Shown here: piece by piece, positions 39,101-49,593 of the stretch
Position numbering within the stretch: position 1 is the first letter of the stretch
Layout: each line of letters begins with the position of its first letter
NCBI GenBank assembly: GCA_963082875.1
Contig: OY720098.1
Span: 17,794,001-17,858,000, forward strand
DNA from: Corella eumyota
Taxonomy: Eukaryota > Chordata > Ascidiacea > Phlebobranchia > Corellidae
Direction of reading: 5' to 3'
Length of the DNA: 64,000 bases
Position numbers and translations under genes: made by a program
Notes under the pieces: generated by a model
What the model was told of the DNA's origin: nothing
Databases searched by the model: none
Seen by the model: the letters and a program-made list of their open reading frames with translations, nothing else

Positions 39101-42100
39101 CATCATCTTAGTCTTCAAATATATATACCCTTACCCCAACCCTATCTAAGTTTGTTACCTTAGATAAGACAAAACCGGTAAAGTACCTTATATAAAATAA
39201 CGTTTCGTTTACAAAATGAGAGAAGCACACAAAACGAAAAAGGCGTTGCGTAGAGTTACATACAAGCTACAAGTAAATTTGGGAGGTACGTAGTGTTTAT
39301 CAGTTTTGTCTGGGTACGGACAGTTAACGTGAACCAAAATCTTTTATGCCAAAACATGGAGTAATTTTAGTTGCCTTGACCCAGTCTTAAGTTTAGTTTG
39401 TCTGTTTGGAAAATTATTAATTATAATTTCCTGATATTAAACTGGCGATTGATATTTGGCAAAACAGGAGTTCATTTTACGCTGTAACAACCCTTATCAA
39501 AAAAGGTAGTTACCTTATTTGATGATTTTAATTAATGATAACCTTATTTATTCTAAAATAAGTATATATTCAAGTAAAATATACGTTAATACTGACCTAT
39601 TGAGTCGTTAACAGATAAACTCAGTAAGTTTCCACCACAGTTTAGTTTTTTAATAATTGTTGAAGAAAATTCCTGATATTTGGTTTGAGATAATTTCCAT
39701 AAAATTAAAAATCCATCTTCAGCAACACTTACAACATACTTTTCCTCATCTAAAAACAAAACTATTGTTACTCTATTTTTTTGGTCATAAAGTCGACCAT
39801 TCCACATCAAAGAAAAATAAATATAAAAAATAAAAATAAATATAAAAAAGTAAAATAAATAAAAAATTTAAAAAAATAATTAAAAAATTATTTTAAATTT
39901 TATTTTTATACTTTTCATAAAAGATTCAACTTTCCAAACTCTAGCTTCATGTCCGTACAATTTACAACAACAATCACAATTTTTTTTGTTCATGTTAGTG
40001 ATGTCATAATTCCAAACTCTAATACTTCTGTCATCAGAAGCACTAAGTAATAGCTATCAAAAATTTGCTAAATTTTATTTAAATTGTCTTTAAAATTACC
40101 AAATTTAAATTAAACTGGTTATAAATTAACAATTAAAATTAAATAAAAATTACATTGTATGTCTATAAGCTGTTGAAATTTATCTATTTTTTTAATTTTC
40201 TTATAAAATTTTATGTACAGATACACACAAATTAGTTCACGAAAACTTAGTTTTAATTTATTTTTTTTCTTTAAAATCTTTCCAATTAAATACAAACACT
40301 ATAAAAAAACTTATTTTTTAACATCCAAATCAAAACTAAACTACACCTTTGTTTCATGATTAAATGAGATATTAAATATAACACCATCGTGACCATGTAG
40401 TCTCATCATAACATCAACATCTTTAACAATATGTTCTTTACTTAATATTGGTTTCCATATTACGACTTGGTTAAACACTGTACCTCCGCATAATATTAAG
40501 TTATCCAAAGTCAAATTTCTAAATTGTATAAAGCATTTTATAAAAGTGAACACCACTAATTTTTAGAAAAAAACTTATCCTAATCTAAAAATGTATTCAA
40601 ATATGTAGCCTATTTAATAGAGTAAACATAAATAGGCTATAAAATTTTGCATAATGTAAATAATATCTTTATCATGTATATGTTCTACCGGCAGCGTGGT
40701 GTAGTGGTAAGAACACTTGCTACACCACACATGAGGTCATGGGATCAATCCCCACTGATCTTATGCTGTAGCGTCCTTGAGTAAGGCGCTGTAAACGATA
40801 CGAACTTTTGCTAAGCCAGCACTTAATCAGCAGTATAATTATCGGGCAATTATAAACTATAATATCCCAAACTGCCACAGGCAACTCAGGACTGGGTCGG
40901 AGTAACTGATGTTACTCTATATTTAAGTCGCGCATTTGACTTTTCCACATCGAGGATAAAGATATATACGAAAAAAAAAGGTAGAATAAATAACACTACC
41001 TGTTAATACTTATGAAGTGTGCTGAATATAAAATGCATTTTTCTTTGCAGTGAATTTCTTGCAAACATTTCGATGCATCATTTAAGTTATATAACACTAT
41101 TGAATTATGAGCCAGTGCTACTGCTAACCTTAACTCAAATCTACAAAAAATATTTAATTCTTTTTTAGAAGTATGCGTTTTACAATAAAGATAAATTAAT
41201 ATTAGTAAACGATAATATGAATAAAAGTTTTGTAAATAATTTTATAACTTACTCTGAATGCAATAAAACAGCATCTAAAATCCAATCAGAACAAGTGATT
41301 TTATTTTTAACTTGAAATTCTAACTTTCTAGTATCTAAAAAAAAAAATAAATAAATATATGATGAAAATAAATTAAATTTTAATTTAATTTAAATTTTAA
41401 AATAAATTAAATTTTAATACAATAATTTTATTAATTACCTGTATGAAAATCTGAATTCTGTTTTAAATTATCACCTAAATCAACAACACATATTTCTCTT
41501 GCACCAAACACAATAATGATATTTTTGTTTTTTATTTCTGACACCTTCATTAAAATAAAATATATATAATAAATAGAATTACTTGACTTTTTTTTTTAAA
41601 ATAATTTAAATTTTTGTATAACATAGTTTACCTTTATTCCATGGATAACAGAATGTTGAAATATTTTTACTTCATTGACAAATTTGTTGTTTAACTTGGT
41701 GTCATATACTTTTATATCACCACCATTACCTAGAATATAAGTTAATTATTTTAAAACATATATATATTTGAGATTTAAAAAATCAGAATATTAATTTGTA
41801 ATGTTTTAACGCATTTTTTATACTTGATATGGCAAAGTTGCCTTCATAACCTAAACAGTTTTTTTTAAAGTTTGGTGACCATGCGATAACATACATAAAA
41901 ATCTTTATGTAAACATTAAAACGTTTGGCATGTTTTAAATCATTAAATTAATTTTGTCATTTTTTCCCATCGCATTGTTGTAATATTAATTGTATATCAT
42001 ATTTATTATTTACTTTTATCAATGTGCGAAAAACCAAAATAAAATAAAAACAAACAGTCACATTTTTTTACATAAACCAATACTTTTACTTTTGGATAGT

Positions 42101-42445
42101 ATATAATTGTAACTGCCCAATAATTAAGTTTCTAATTTTTATTTTAATTTTTTAATTTCTAATTTCTAATTTAATTTCTAAACTTCTAATTTTAAGTTTC
42201 TAATTTTTTTATTTCAGGCCCAGCAAAAGTTTATACCGTTTATGGTGTGTTACTTAAGAGTGCTTTAACACCGAAGGAGTATAAAATAAAGCATTGCCAA
42301 AGTTAAAAAAAAACAACCACCGGACCACCCAAATAAATATTAAAATATATTTATAGACTTACTTACCGGTCAAGATAAAATTCTTATAAAACGCCAAAGC
42401 TGTAATTGGCAACTTGTAAAATTTTGGCTGAAATGTAAAACTCAT
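30176..42445 (-). CDS. WDR6: WDR6 orthologue, WD40 partner of the tRNA 2'-O-methyltransferase FTSJ1
   Basis: Twenty exons join in frame to about 1,015 residues (human: about 1,120): 42367-42445, 41632-41729, 41439-41544, 41253-41334, 41000-41140, 40347-40518, 39912-40053, 39597-39749, 38655-38753, 38244-38447, 37608-37727, 37175-37360, 33908-34077, 33528-33630, 33017-33126, 32449-32634, 32203-32379, 31763-31856, 31205-31291, 30176-30714. Family-specific phrases lie in the expected order: LPITALAF, ASDDRSIRVW, GHEARVWKVE, GKVHNLTW, HRWHTA...LICGDRRGSI, HGKNGVTSL, CGGCHRSWGFS, AIACSDGTI, HQSGINAI and SVGIDQRLTRWKL. In other eukaryotes WDR6 (Trm734 in yeast) binds the methyltransferase that 2'-O-methylates position 34 of certain tRNAs. 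Many WD repeats are split by introns. Introns carry SINEs, and intron 12 holds a Ty3/gypsy fossil. The first ATG gives the expected N-terminus. Confidence 0.94.
31455..31685 (+). repeat. tRNA-derived SINE, old and diverged
   Basis: Head with gagtttgatccccactgctct, middle with actgggtcagggtaactgatgtt, and tail with catcaaggataaa followed by an A-rich run match the common SINE, with many differences. It lies in WDR6 intron 18, antisense to the gene. Confidence 0.75.
32785..32985 (+). repeat. Unnamed dispersed repeat (family B), copy 2
   Basis: It has the same landmarks as the copy at 25,845: gatatatata, acaaaataaataaaactgg, cttttgtggtgcatggg, gcgaccatat, gggcaggctatt, taacgcaaac. It lies in WDR6 intron 15. 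Confidence 0.55.
33225..33480 (+). repeat. tRNA-derived SINE
   Basis: Starts ccggcagcatgttgtagtgg with a B box gggttcaatccccact. The body matches the family up to gagactgggtta, and the tail after that has diverged. It lies in WDR6 intron 14. Confidence 0.85.
34270..34415 (+). repeat. Unnamed dispersed repeat (family B), copy 3, partial
   Basis: It shares gggatgatatata, ggctttgtg, tacatgggtaaa.tatc, a ttaccatatt block and ttaataatcaactac-like text with the copy at 32,785. It is shorter and more diverged, and lies in WDR6 intron 12 just before the retroelement fossil. Confidence 0.45.
34540..37045 (+). mobile_element. Ty3/gypsy LTR retrotransposon fossil (incomplete)
   Basis: Only the later part of the pol region is recognisable. 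In order it shows the end of reverse transcriptase with the YIDDIL motif (about 34,590), RNase H (VFTDHKPLTYAL, about 35,240) and an integrase with its zinc-finger region and catalytic core (FDHVHIDIVGPLP, DRGTQFES, about 35,650-36,150) plus a C-terminal region to about 36,735. A purine-rich tract near 36,797 followed by tgtggtg may mark the start of a 3' LTR that would end near 37,040. No 5' LTR or gag is seen. It is broken, with at least two breaks, but the protein-like text is still well preserved, so it is probably not ancient. It is inserted in WDR6 intron 12, antisense to the host gene. Confidence 0.9.
37803..38083 (-). repeat. tRNA-derived SINE, near full length
   Basis: On the minus strand this is a close copy of the family consensus, with a B box gggttcaatcccc and the full body to the tail cgaggataaagatatat. 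It lies in WDR6 intron 10, in the same orientation as the gene. Confidence 0.9.
39320..39510 (-). repeat. Degenerate SINE remnant
   Basis: Phrases such as acatggagtaa, ttgacccagtcttaagtt, attataatttcctgat and caaaacaggagttcat match the body of the common SINE on the minus strand. The tRNA-like head is not recognisable. It lies in WDR6 intron 8. Confidence 0.55.
40688..40980 (+). repeat. tRNA-derived SINE, full length
   Basis: It starts ccggcagcgtggtgtagtgg, has a B box gggatcaatccccact, a complete body, the tail cgaggataaagatatata and a poly-A run of nine. One of the best copies. It lies in WDR6 intron 5, antisense. Confidence 0.92.
42205..42300 (-). repeat. Degenerate SINE fragment
   Basis: The phrase cagcaaaagtttataccgtttatgg followed by ttacttaagagtgct matches the middle of the common SINE on the minus strand. 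Only about 90 bp are alignable. It lies in WDR6 intron 1. Confidence 0.45.
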
Positions 42446-42819
42446 ACTTAAGGCAAAATATTAAGTTTAAGTATATGTTAAGTATTACAACTTCGTTTTT
42501 TTTGGCTCGGTACTTCAATTGTGCAATATCTGATTAAGTAAATAAAAAAAAGACATGTGCGTTCATCATAGAAATAATATAAACTATTACTTGAAGAAAT
42601 TTGAAATAAAAATTTGCAACAAATCCAAATATAAGGTATTAAATAAATAACCATTATATTGAATAATTAAATTTTTGTTTTAATTATAATGTTTTTACAC
42701 CTTTTAATTAACAATTTTAAAAATAAAACGCTGTGTCATATTATCTTGAATCAGCTGATATCATTGACCCATAAAGATATAAACAAACCCAACAAAACAC
42801 AAAAATAAAGTTTTACAAA
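42446..42819. promoter_or_regulatory. Bidirectional promoter region of WDR6 and sulfiredoxin
   Basis: The two start codons face away from each other with 374 bp between them, so both promoters must lie here or overlap the first exons. The region is AT-rich apart from a patch around cgctgtgtcatattatcttg and aatcagctgatatc. No canonical TATA box or antioxidant-response element is clear by eye. Confidence 0.6.
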
Positions 42820-44417
42820 ATGGCGAATGTTGGTAGAATTTTATGGACTGGATTATTCACAACTTTACTTAAAGAAATAAGTAAAACTTCTGCGATAGGG
42901 ACAGTAAGTATATAATAAATTGATTTGCCATTTTAAATTATTTACACTATCATCTTTATTGTATTTTTTGGGCAATTTATTTGTATATTTTTATTTATAA
43001 TTTGCTTTCGGTAATAAATCCGCTAATTGGATTTTGGCTCAGCAGGTGTTCATACTGTTTATAGCATGTAAGCAGTGAGTATCGAACCATGAATCTTCTG
43101 AAGTGTACTAAAAACTTTACTATGCCATCCATTATATTGACATCTTATTAGCCTTACTTATAACATTTATAGGCAAATCTACAGAGGAATTATAGTACTA
43201 TTACAAGCATACATAGTGACCATATTAAGGAGGTTCATGTTATTCCAATTAAATATCTGATCAGACCTTTCCCTTCTGAGTTAAACGAAGATAAAGTTCA
43301 ATCTTTGATGGAAACATTAGAGGTTGCGATACAATTTCTAAATTTTTTAATTATTTTTGTTTTTAAGTTGGATCAAAGTCATTGTTTTTTTCATTGGGTT
43401 AGAAAGCTACCTGAATATATTTTATTTGTTTTTAGGACCCTGTTGAGCATATTAAAGTTCCTCCGATTGATGTTATGTGGGTCAAAGGAAGGGAGGGGGG
43501 AAATTATTATTACTCATTTGGAGGTTGCCATAGGTAAGATGATTTTAAATATGATTGTTGTCTTAGCAGGAATTTACACTTATGTACCACTTTACTTTTT
43601 TTTGTATATATCTTTATCCTCGATGTGAAAAAGTCGAATGCGCGACTTAAACATAGAGTAACATCAGTTACTCCAACCCAGTCTCGAGTTGCCTTTGGCA
43701 GCTTGGGGTATTATAGATTATGATTTCCCGATAATTATGCTGCTGATTAAGTGCTGGATCAGCAGGAGTTTATACCGTTTATAGCACCTAACTAAAGGGC
43801 GCTACAGCATAAGAGCAGTGGGGATTGAACCCACAACCTCATGTGTAGGGTAGCAAGTGTTCTTACCGCTAAACTCTGCTGCTGGTACTTATTAGAGTTA
43901 TGTACAACTTTAATTATTAAACCAAACCTTACACTAACTTTACCGGCAGCGTGTTGTAGTGGTAAGAACACTTGCTACACCTCGAAACTGGATTGGAGTA
44001 ACTGATATTACTCTATGTTTAAGTTGCGCATTTGACTTTCCCACATCGAGAATAAAGAAATATACAAAAAAAACTTAATAAAATTAAAAAACAAATAACG
44101 AAAGTGAAAGAAATATTTAATATCAAGAACGATTTGTGCGTATATTTACAAAAAATGTGAACTCTGTGAACTGAGGATAGAAAAAAAATAATTGTCATTA
44201 TAAAGAAACAATAGTCTAAGGCACTTGACTTATTTAAAAAAAAACAAAAAATATGAACTAAAAATGTATGTTAATAAACAGAAAAATAACTTAACTTTTT
44301 TAAAGATATGAGGCACATATGCGACTAAATCGTGAAACAATCGACGTAAAACTTGTGAAATCAACCGTGGCGTCATTAAAAGGTTACTTGGGTTCATCTA
44401 CCCCTGACCTCTTGTAA
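42820..44417 (+). CDS. SRXN1: Sulfiredoxin, with a mitochondrial-type N-terminus
   Basis: Four exons (42820-42903, 43173-43322, 43436-43533, 44306-44417) give 147 residues. Sulfiredoxin uses ATP to reduce the sulfinic acid form of the catalytic cysteine of typical 2-Cys peroxiredoxins. The hallmark motif FGGCHR is at residues 106-111 with catalytic Cys109. Other family phrases are [48 protein letters not shown] and the C-terminal YLGSSTPDL. The first 40 or so residues lack acidic residues apart from one Glu, are rich in Leu, Lys, Arg, Ser and Thr, and contain LQRNYST, which looks like a processing site. This predicts import into mitochondria, whereas the human enzyme is mainly cytosolic. It shares a divergent promoter with WDR6 and converges on the bHLH gene. 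AATAAA follows the stop within ten bases. Confidence 0.95.
43010..43140 (-). repeat. Degenerate SINE fragment
   Basis: The phrase ttggctcagcaggtgttcatactg with tttatagcatg and a B-box-like tatcgaaccatgaat match the common SINE on the minus strand. It lies in sulfiredoxin intron 1. Confidence 0.5.
43596..43888 (-). repeat. tRNA-derived SINE, near full length
   Basis: The full body reads on the minus strand from the tRNA-like head (B box gggttcaatcccc) to the tail and a poly-A run, seen as poly-T at the left end. It lies in sulfiredoxin intron 3 in inverted orientation to the next SINE, about 55 bp away. Confidence 0.9.
43943..44078 (+). repeat. Internally deleted tRNA-derived SINE
   Basis: The first 45 or so bases (ccggcagcgtgttgtagtgg...) are joined directly to the last 90 or so (actggattggagtaactg...cacatcgagaataaag) and a poly-A tail, with the central part missing. 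It lies in sulfiredoxin intron 3. Confidence 0.85.
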
Positions 44418-44654
44418 CCGCCAAATAAAAAATGTGCAAAAAAGGTTTTCAAAAAAAAATTGCAAAAAAAAGAGTTTTTCCAAAATAAATAAACTAAAAA
44501 AAAGGTTTCCAACCAAAATTCCTACAAAATCATGAAAAAACCTAAAAAACCTGTTTTTTGTATGTACATTTAAATTCATTGTTAATATTGGTTTAACCAA
44601 TTATAAAGTGATCTTATTAGTTGGAGCAAAAAACTTTGCACTTTTAAAATATCT

Positions 44655-47600
44655 TTAGGTATCTATTGATGGAATTTTCACCAATTGCATAGCTCCCTTT
44701 AGTACATGTGATGTAGATTCTGTAATAAAATGCAGTATATTTAAATGTTTTTTTCGTATATAAGTAAAATAAAAAATCAACATATCTGTACTAAAAAATT
44801 TTACTATTTTTCTGTTATTAGCAATTAATAATTTATACAAGAGAGAAATTTAATGTTTTAAGTAACTTTATGTTGGTTTTTTTGTATGTATCTACTATCT
44901 ATATCCTCGATGTGAAAAGGTTGACTTGGTGACCTAATCCTAAAGTAACATTAGTTACCCCAACTTAGTCTTGAGTTTCCTTTGGCAGTTTAGGATATTA
45001 TAGATTATAATCGTCGAAAACAAGCTGCTAATTAAGTGAGTTCATATTGTTTAAGGCGCACTACTCAAGGGTGCTATAACATGGGAGAAATGGGGATCAA
45101 ACCTATGACCTCACGTAGTATAAGAAGTGTTTTGACCACTACACCATGCTGCCAGTATATTAAAAATTTGATTCATTTAATTTATTTACCATTTACTGGT
45201 GAAGCAGTGTTATTAGTTGTAGTGTTAACAGTTATGTTCTGTTGGCCTCCTAAATAGTTTTGAGCAAGGCTCAATGCAGGTAAAGAGGTGCACGGAGCCA
45301 TCCACGAACTTAGAGTGTTAAATGGGTTAGATCTAAAATGAAATATTTATTAAAATACTTTTCTGGGTCTTTGAAATAAATATTTTTCTATAGAAAATTT
45401 GGAGTTTATAATAAGGCTACAAAATGTTATTGGTACAGCATCTATTTAATTAAAAACATTTTACAAAAAAACTCTTTTTCATAAAACAAATTTTTTGAAC
45501 AAATATTTCATAGAAAGTTTTTACATTATGGAAGGGCATTTGCAAAACAGTGTTTAAGTTGGTAAAATGACATTTTTGGGCATATATACCTTTTTTTACA
45601 AAACACCCATTTAGTAAAATAATTTTTTTTTTAGTATTCTGGTATAAATTGTATCTCTTTAAAACTATATTGTATATGTAAATTAATTTGTGGTTAACTT
45701 ACATGTTAGTATTTTCTGGATTGTTTGTGTTCGTAAAATATAGCTCAGGTGGTGAATTTGACTCTGTTAATATTATAAAAAAATTATAACAAATATATAC
45801 AATAAATAATTTCATACTAAATATCAATATAGAAATAATTGAAAAATTATTTTATATATATACTGCTTTATATTTTGAACTTAATTTTTATTATATATAT
45901 ATATATATACCTTGTTTAGGTAAAGAAGAACACTTAATTAATCCAGTAGCAATTGCAGCATTTGTTATATTACAACTACTTTGATTAACTACTTTTTCTT
46001 CTTCTGTTGTTTGCTATATGTGTATACAAAATTTAAGTTTGCATTAAAAACTTAAATAAACAAAGAATTAATGTTGAAATTAGGAAAGTTAAAAATACTT
46101 AAGTTCAAAAAATACACAAGAAAATTGCATTAACTTTTTTAAAATATTAATGTATGATATTAAATATACTTTTAAATAAACTAAGCTCACCTCATTTTGG
46201 GTGGATACTGTCACTAGTGGAGTACTTGCAGAGTTTTCCTTTTCACCTTAAAAAAACACACAATAACAAATATTAAACTTATATACAAATAAGATTATTT
46301 AATATGTTAATTTACTTGGTGCTTTTTCTGGTGTTGGTATTAAATTTGGTTGATTATTTGATGTGGTTGCTGGTGATTCTTGCTGGTTGTTATTTTCTGT
46401 TAAAAAAAAAAAATTATAAAAATACAAAAAAATATTTATCAAGAATAAAAAAATTGTGACAACCTAAAATTAGCATTATTAGGTACTAAAGGTTACTCAA
46501 AAACTATAATATTATGTCTAAATAGAATAATTACAAACTTACCATCATAGCATGTTGATTGGTCTAGTTGGTCTACTTGGTTTGGTCTTTCATGCAAATC
46601 TAATGATATTAACAAATTGTTTCAACTAAAGTTTTTTAAATTAAAAAATTATTTTTTTTGACTTTTCACATACCTTGTTTTGTGTTTTGTATACCATAAC
46701 ATCTATACCAATCTAAAAAATAAAAATGTTTAAAATTATTTAAGTAAATAACCATCTGAGTATTAATGCTTTACCATTAGCTGAACTGCTACTGCCAGCA
46801 ATCTGATGACCAGCAATTCTGCTTGACTAAATTAAAAAAATGTTGGAAAGTAAAATATATATATTTGAAGTTATTAATATTAAAAAAATAACATGTTTAA
46901 ATTGCTACACCCTATTCTTAAACTATTTTAATTAGGTAATTTAATATTTTTTTCTGAAGAGTAGTAGTCTTTAAGGTGATGTAACCGGCAGCGTGGTGTA
47001 GTGGTAAGAACACTTGCTACACCACACATGAAGTCATGGGTTTAATCCCATCTTATCTCATGCTGTAGTGCCCTTGAGTAAGGCACTATAAATGGTATAA
47101 ACTCCTGCTGAGCAAGCACTTAATCAGCAAAATAATTATCGGGCAATTATAATCTATAATATCCCAAACTGCCACAGGCAACTCGAGACTGGGTCAGAGT
47201 AACTGACGTCACTCTATGTTTAAGTCGCGCATTCGACTTTTCCACATCGAGGATAAAGATATATACTAAAAAAAAGGTGTAGTTATCTTGTAACTTCTTT
47301 TAACTTACTTCACTTATTTGCTTGGCTTGATAACTTTGAGTAGGTTGCCAACAGTCACTCTTCATCATTGGATGGTGAATTTTACCTGCAAATTATTCAG
47401 AAATTTTGTTTTAATATATATAATAACAAATCTAAATTTATAAAAATTACAAAGGTTGAAACTGTATTAAATAAAAAATTAAATAAAACTACGATTTTTA
47501 TATATATACATATTTAAAAAAATATTTTGAGTTAAATAACACTATGCATGATTACTTAAAATAAATGCTGTTCAAAAAATTAAAATTTTTAATTTAAACA

Positions 47601-49593
47601 TTTAATTTACCTATTTCAGTTGGTGTTTGTGTATCATCAGTGCTACTTAGACTATTGGTATGTGAAAATGGTTCATCTAAAAATAAATTATAAATTAATG
47701 GTATTATATATATATATATATATTTTTTTTTTTGTTTTATAAAAAATATATTAAAATTAAATGTTTCAAAGTCAAATCATTTTTCAGTCAAAACCTATTT
47801 TTCAGTCAAACTTCTTTATTTTTAATTCTGGCTGTGGCAGCTTAAAAATAATTGCCCAATAAATAATCTGTTGCTTAATTTTCGGCTCAGCAAAAGTTCT
47901 TATCATTTCAATTCCCTTATTTAAGGGTGCTATGTCATGGGACCACTTGGAATTTATATTATTTTATTTAAACAATTGCCACTTACATGCATTTAAACAA
48001 TTGCCACTTACATGGTTTAACTGGAACAGTAGAGGGTTGGTAGAAGTTAGTTCTTGAACTTGAGGCAGTATGAGATAAAGAGTAATTTCCCTGTCCTCCT
48101 GGTTTACTAGGTTTTAAATAAAATGGTTTAAATATAGTGTAAAGGTCAATTTAAATAATTATTAACATATATATAATTGATTTAATTCTGTCTATTTAAA
48201 AACAATTTTTCCTTGACAAAAAAGTAGGGTATTCATATACAATAAAATTTAAATAATATACATAAACAAGATTATTATAAAACATTAAAAATTAAAATTA
48301 ACGAAAAAATAAATAATAAAAATTTATATATATAAATCAAATTTTAGAAAGTTTTATTTACCCATAAGCAATTGGGTTAGTTGGTGGTGGGGGACAGTTG
48401 GCAATCTTTACATTCCATTGATGGGGATGGTTTGGGTTAATTCTGCTTGGTTCGGGGTAAGATGAAGTAATCCCATGAAATTTGACAAAAGTATCGACTT
48501 CACCCTGGTTCTGGTGCATAAAACTTGGGTAGGTTTGACCCCAAGAGCATCTGCAAAAAAAAACACAACACAAGTATTTATTTTGGTGTATATATATATA
48601 TATATCTATATTCATTTATATGAAAAAAACGACCCCAAGATCTTAACATGGAGTAACATTAGTTACTGTGAACCAATCTTATATTATTGATCATATTTAC
48701 CCAATAATTCATTTTTCAATGAGACTAGGTCAGCAAAAGTTAATACCATTTATAAGGCCTTACTTAAGGGTGCTACAGTATGGAAGCAGTTGGGATCGAA
48801 CCCCAAACCTCGCGTAGTAAAGCAAAGTGTTCTAACCACCACAATACTCCGTTTATATTTATACAATTTTTATTTTTTTAATTTTATTTAGTGCTCGAAC
48901 TAAAGAAATCTATTTTACCCAGGTTCTGATTTCACTTTTTTGTTGACAGTCTTTTTAAAATTCTTCCGAAAGCTTTCTAATTCCTCTGTTTTTTTACGGT
49001 AAGATAAATATACCTAAAAAACAATGTTTAACCAAGAAATAGTTAACAAAAAAATTTTTTATTTTTTATTTGTTTATGATTAGAAATAACTCTTTATTTA
49101 TTAGGTACTTGATTTAGACAGGCAGGTTTGTTTTCATTCAGAACAGTGTGCATAATGTTGATATATTCCACAGTTTGTTCCAGCAAGGAAGCCATATCTT
49201 TCTTCATATTTACAGAATATGGAAGCAATGTCCGCAACTGATCCAAAGAATTGTTTATCCGTCTTCTGAAGAAAAACAGAAATAAATTTAAAACTTTAAC
49301 TAATATTAAATGTATATAGCCCATACAATTATTATTTAAAAAAACATATAAAAAATTTTTGTAATAAAAATTTATAAAAAAAAAAATTTCTATTAAAAAA
49401 AAACTCTTGAATAAAATGTTAAATAAAAATTTGTTCAAGAAATAACTTAATAATAACAAAAATGTCCTGAATTAATTTTAGATTAAAAATATTTATAATA
49501 TAAATACAAAAAATTTAGGCAAATAAAAAAAATTTACCTGCGATCCAACGAAACGCGCGTTTCACATGAAACCTTTTTTAAACTACTATCCAT
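44655..49593 (-). CDS. SOHLH-like bHLH transcription factor
   Basis: Sixteen exons join in frame to 463 residues: 49538-49593, 49109-49265, 48919-49013, 48362-48550, 48012-48106, 47611-47676, 47309-47385, 46775-46826, 46674-46712, 46543-46599, 46316-46396, 46191-46246, 45911-46013, 45703-45763, 45190-45332, 44655-44719. The helix-loop-helix is at about residues 19-60 (RRRINNSLDQLRTLLPYS, then KKDMASLLEQTVEYI). The phrase DMAS(L/V)LE plus RTLLP is typical of SOHLH1/2, germline regulators in vertebrates. The rest is Ser/Thr/Asn/Gln/Pro-rich without known domains. One oddity is that the basic region lacks the conserved Glu of ERxRR that contacts the E-box: counted back from the Ile, this position is Val. 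DNA binding may therefore be altered, or an alternative first exon may exist. Exon 2 would end in a stop if its donor (49,108) were not used. The frame of all later exons supports splicing. The last two exons are the least certain. Confidence 0.8.
44880..45156 (-). repeat. tRNA-derived SINE, diverged
   Basis: The minus strand shows the family head (tggcagcatggtgtagtgg) and a recognisable body to atcctcgatgtg at the left end, with many differences from the younger copies. It lies in the last intron of the bHLH gene. Confidence 0.8.
45888..45912. repeat. TA microsatellite
   Basis: A short run of alternating T and A lies next to the donor of exon 13 of the bHLH gene. Similar runs occur at 47,705-47,723 and 48,588-48,605 in the same gene. 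Confidence 0.85.
46985..47276 (+). repeat. tRNA-derived SINE, full length
   Basis: It starts ccggcagcgtggtgtagtgg and has a complete body ending cgaggataaagatatatac plus an A run. Close to the family consensus, so relatively young. It lies in intron 7 of the bHLH gene, antisense. Confidence 0.92.
47820..47950 (-). repeat. Degenerate SINE remnant
   Basis: Phrases ggctgtggcagctt, ataattgcccaataa, ggctcagcaaaagtt and aagggtgctatg match the SINE body on the minus strand. It lies in intron 5 of the bHLH gene. Confidence 0.5.
48615..48853 (-). repeat. tRNA-derived SINE, diverged
   Basis: The minus strand has a B-box-like gggtttcgatccca... with the body landmarks acatggagtaacattagttact and gggtgctacagtatgg. 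It lies in intron 3 of the bHLH gene. Confidence 0.65.

Noticed and set aside
40688-40760. tRNA gene suggested by A and B boxes
   Set aside because: The same head occurs in ten or more copies, each continuing into a body of about 200 bp and an A tail, so these are SINEs. The acceptor arms do not pair as in a functional tRNA.
49109-49265. bHLH protein ending at the TAA at the end of this exon (a short protein of about 76 residues)
   Set aside because: An in-phase donor just before the stop joins to a next exon, and a further thirteen exons keep the same frame to a common end, which chance would not produce. A short isoform remains possible.
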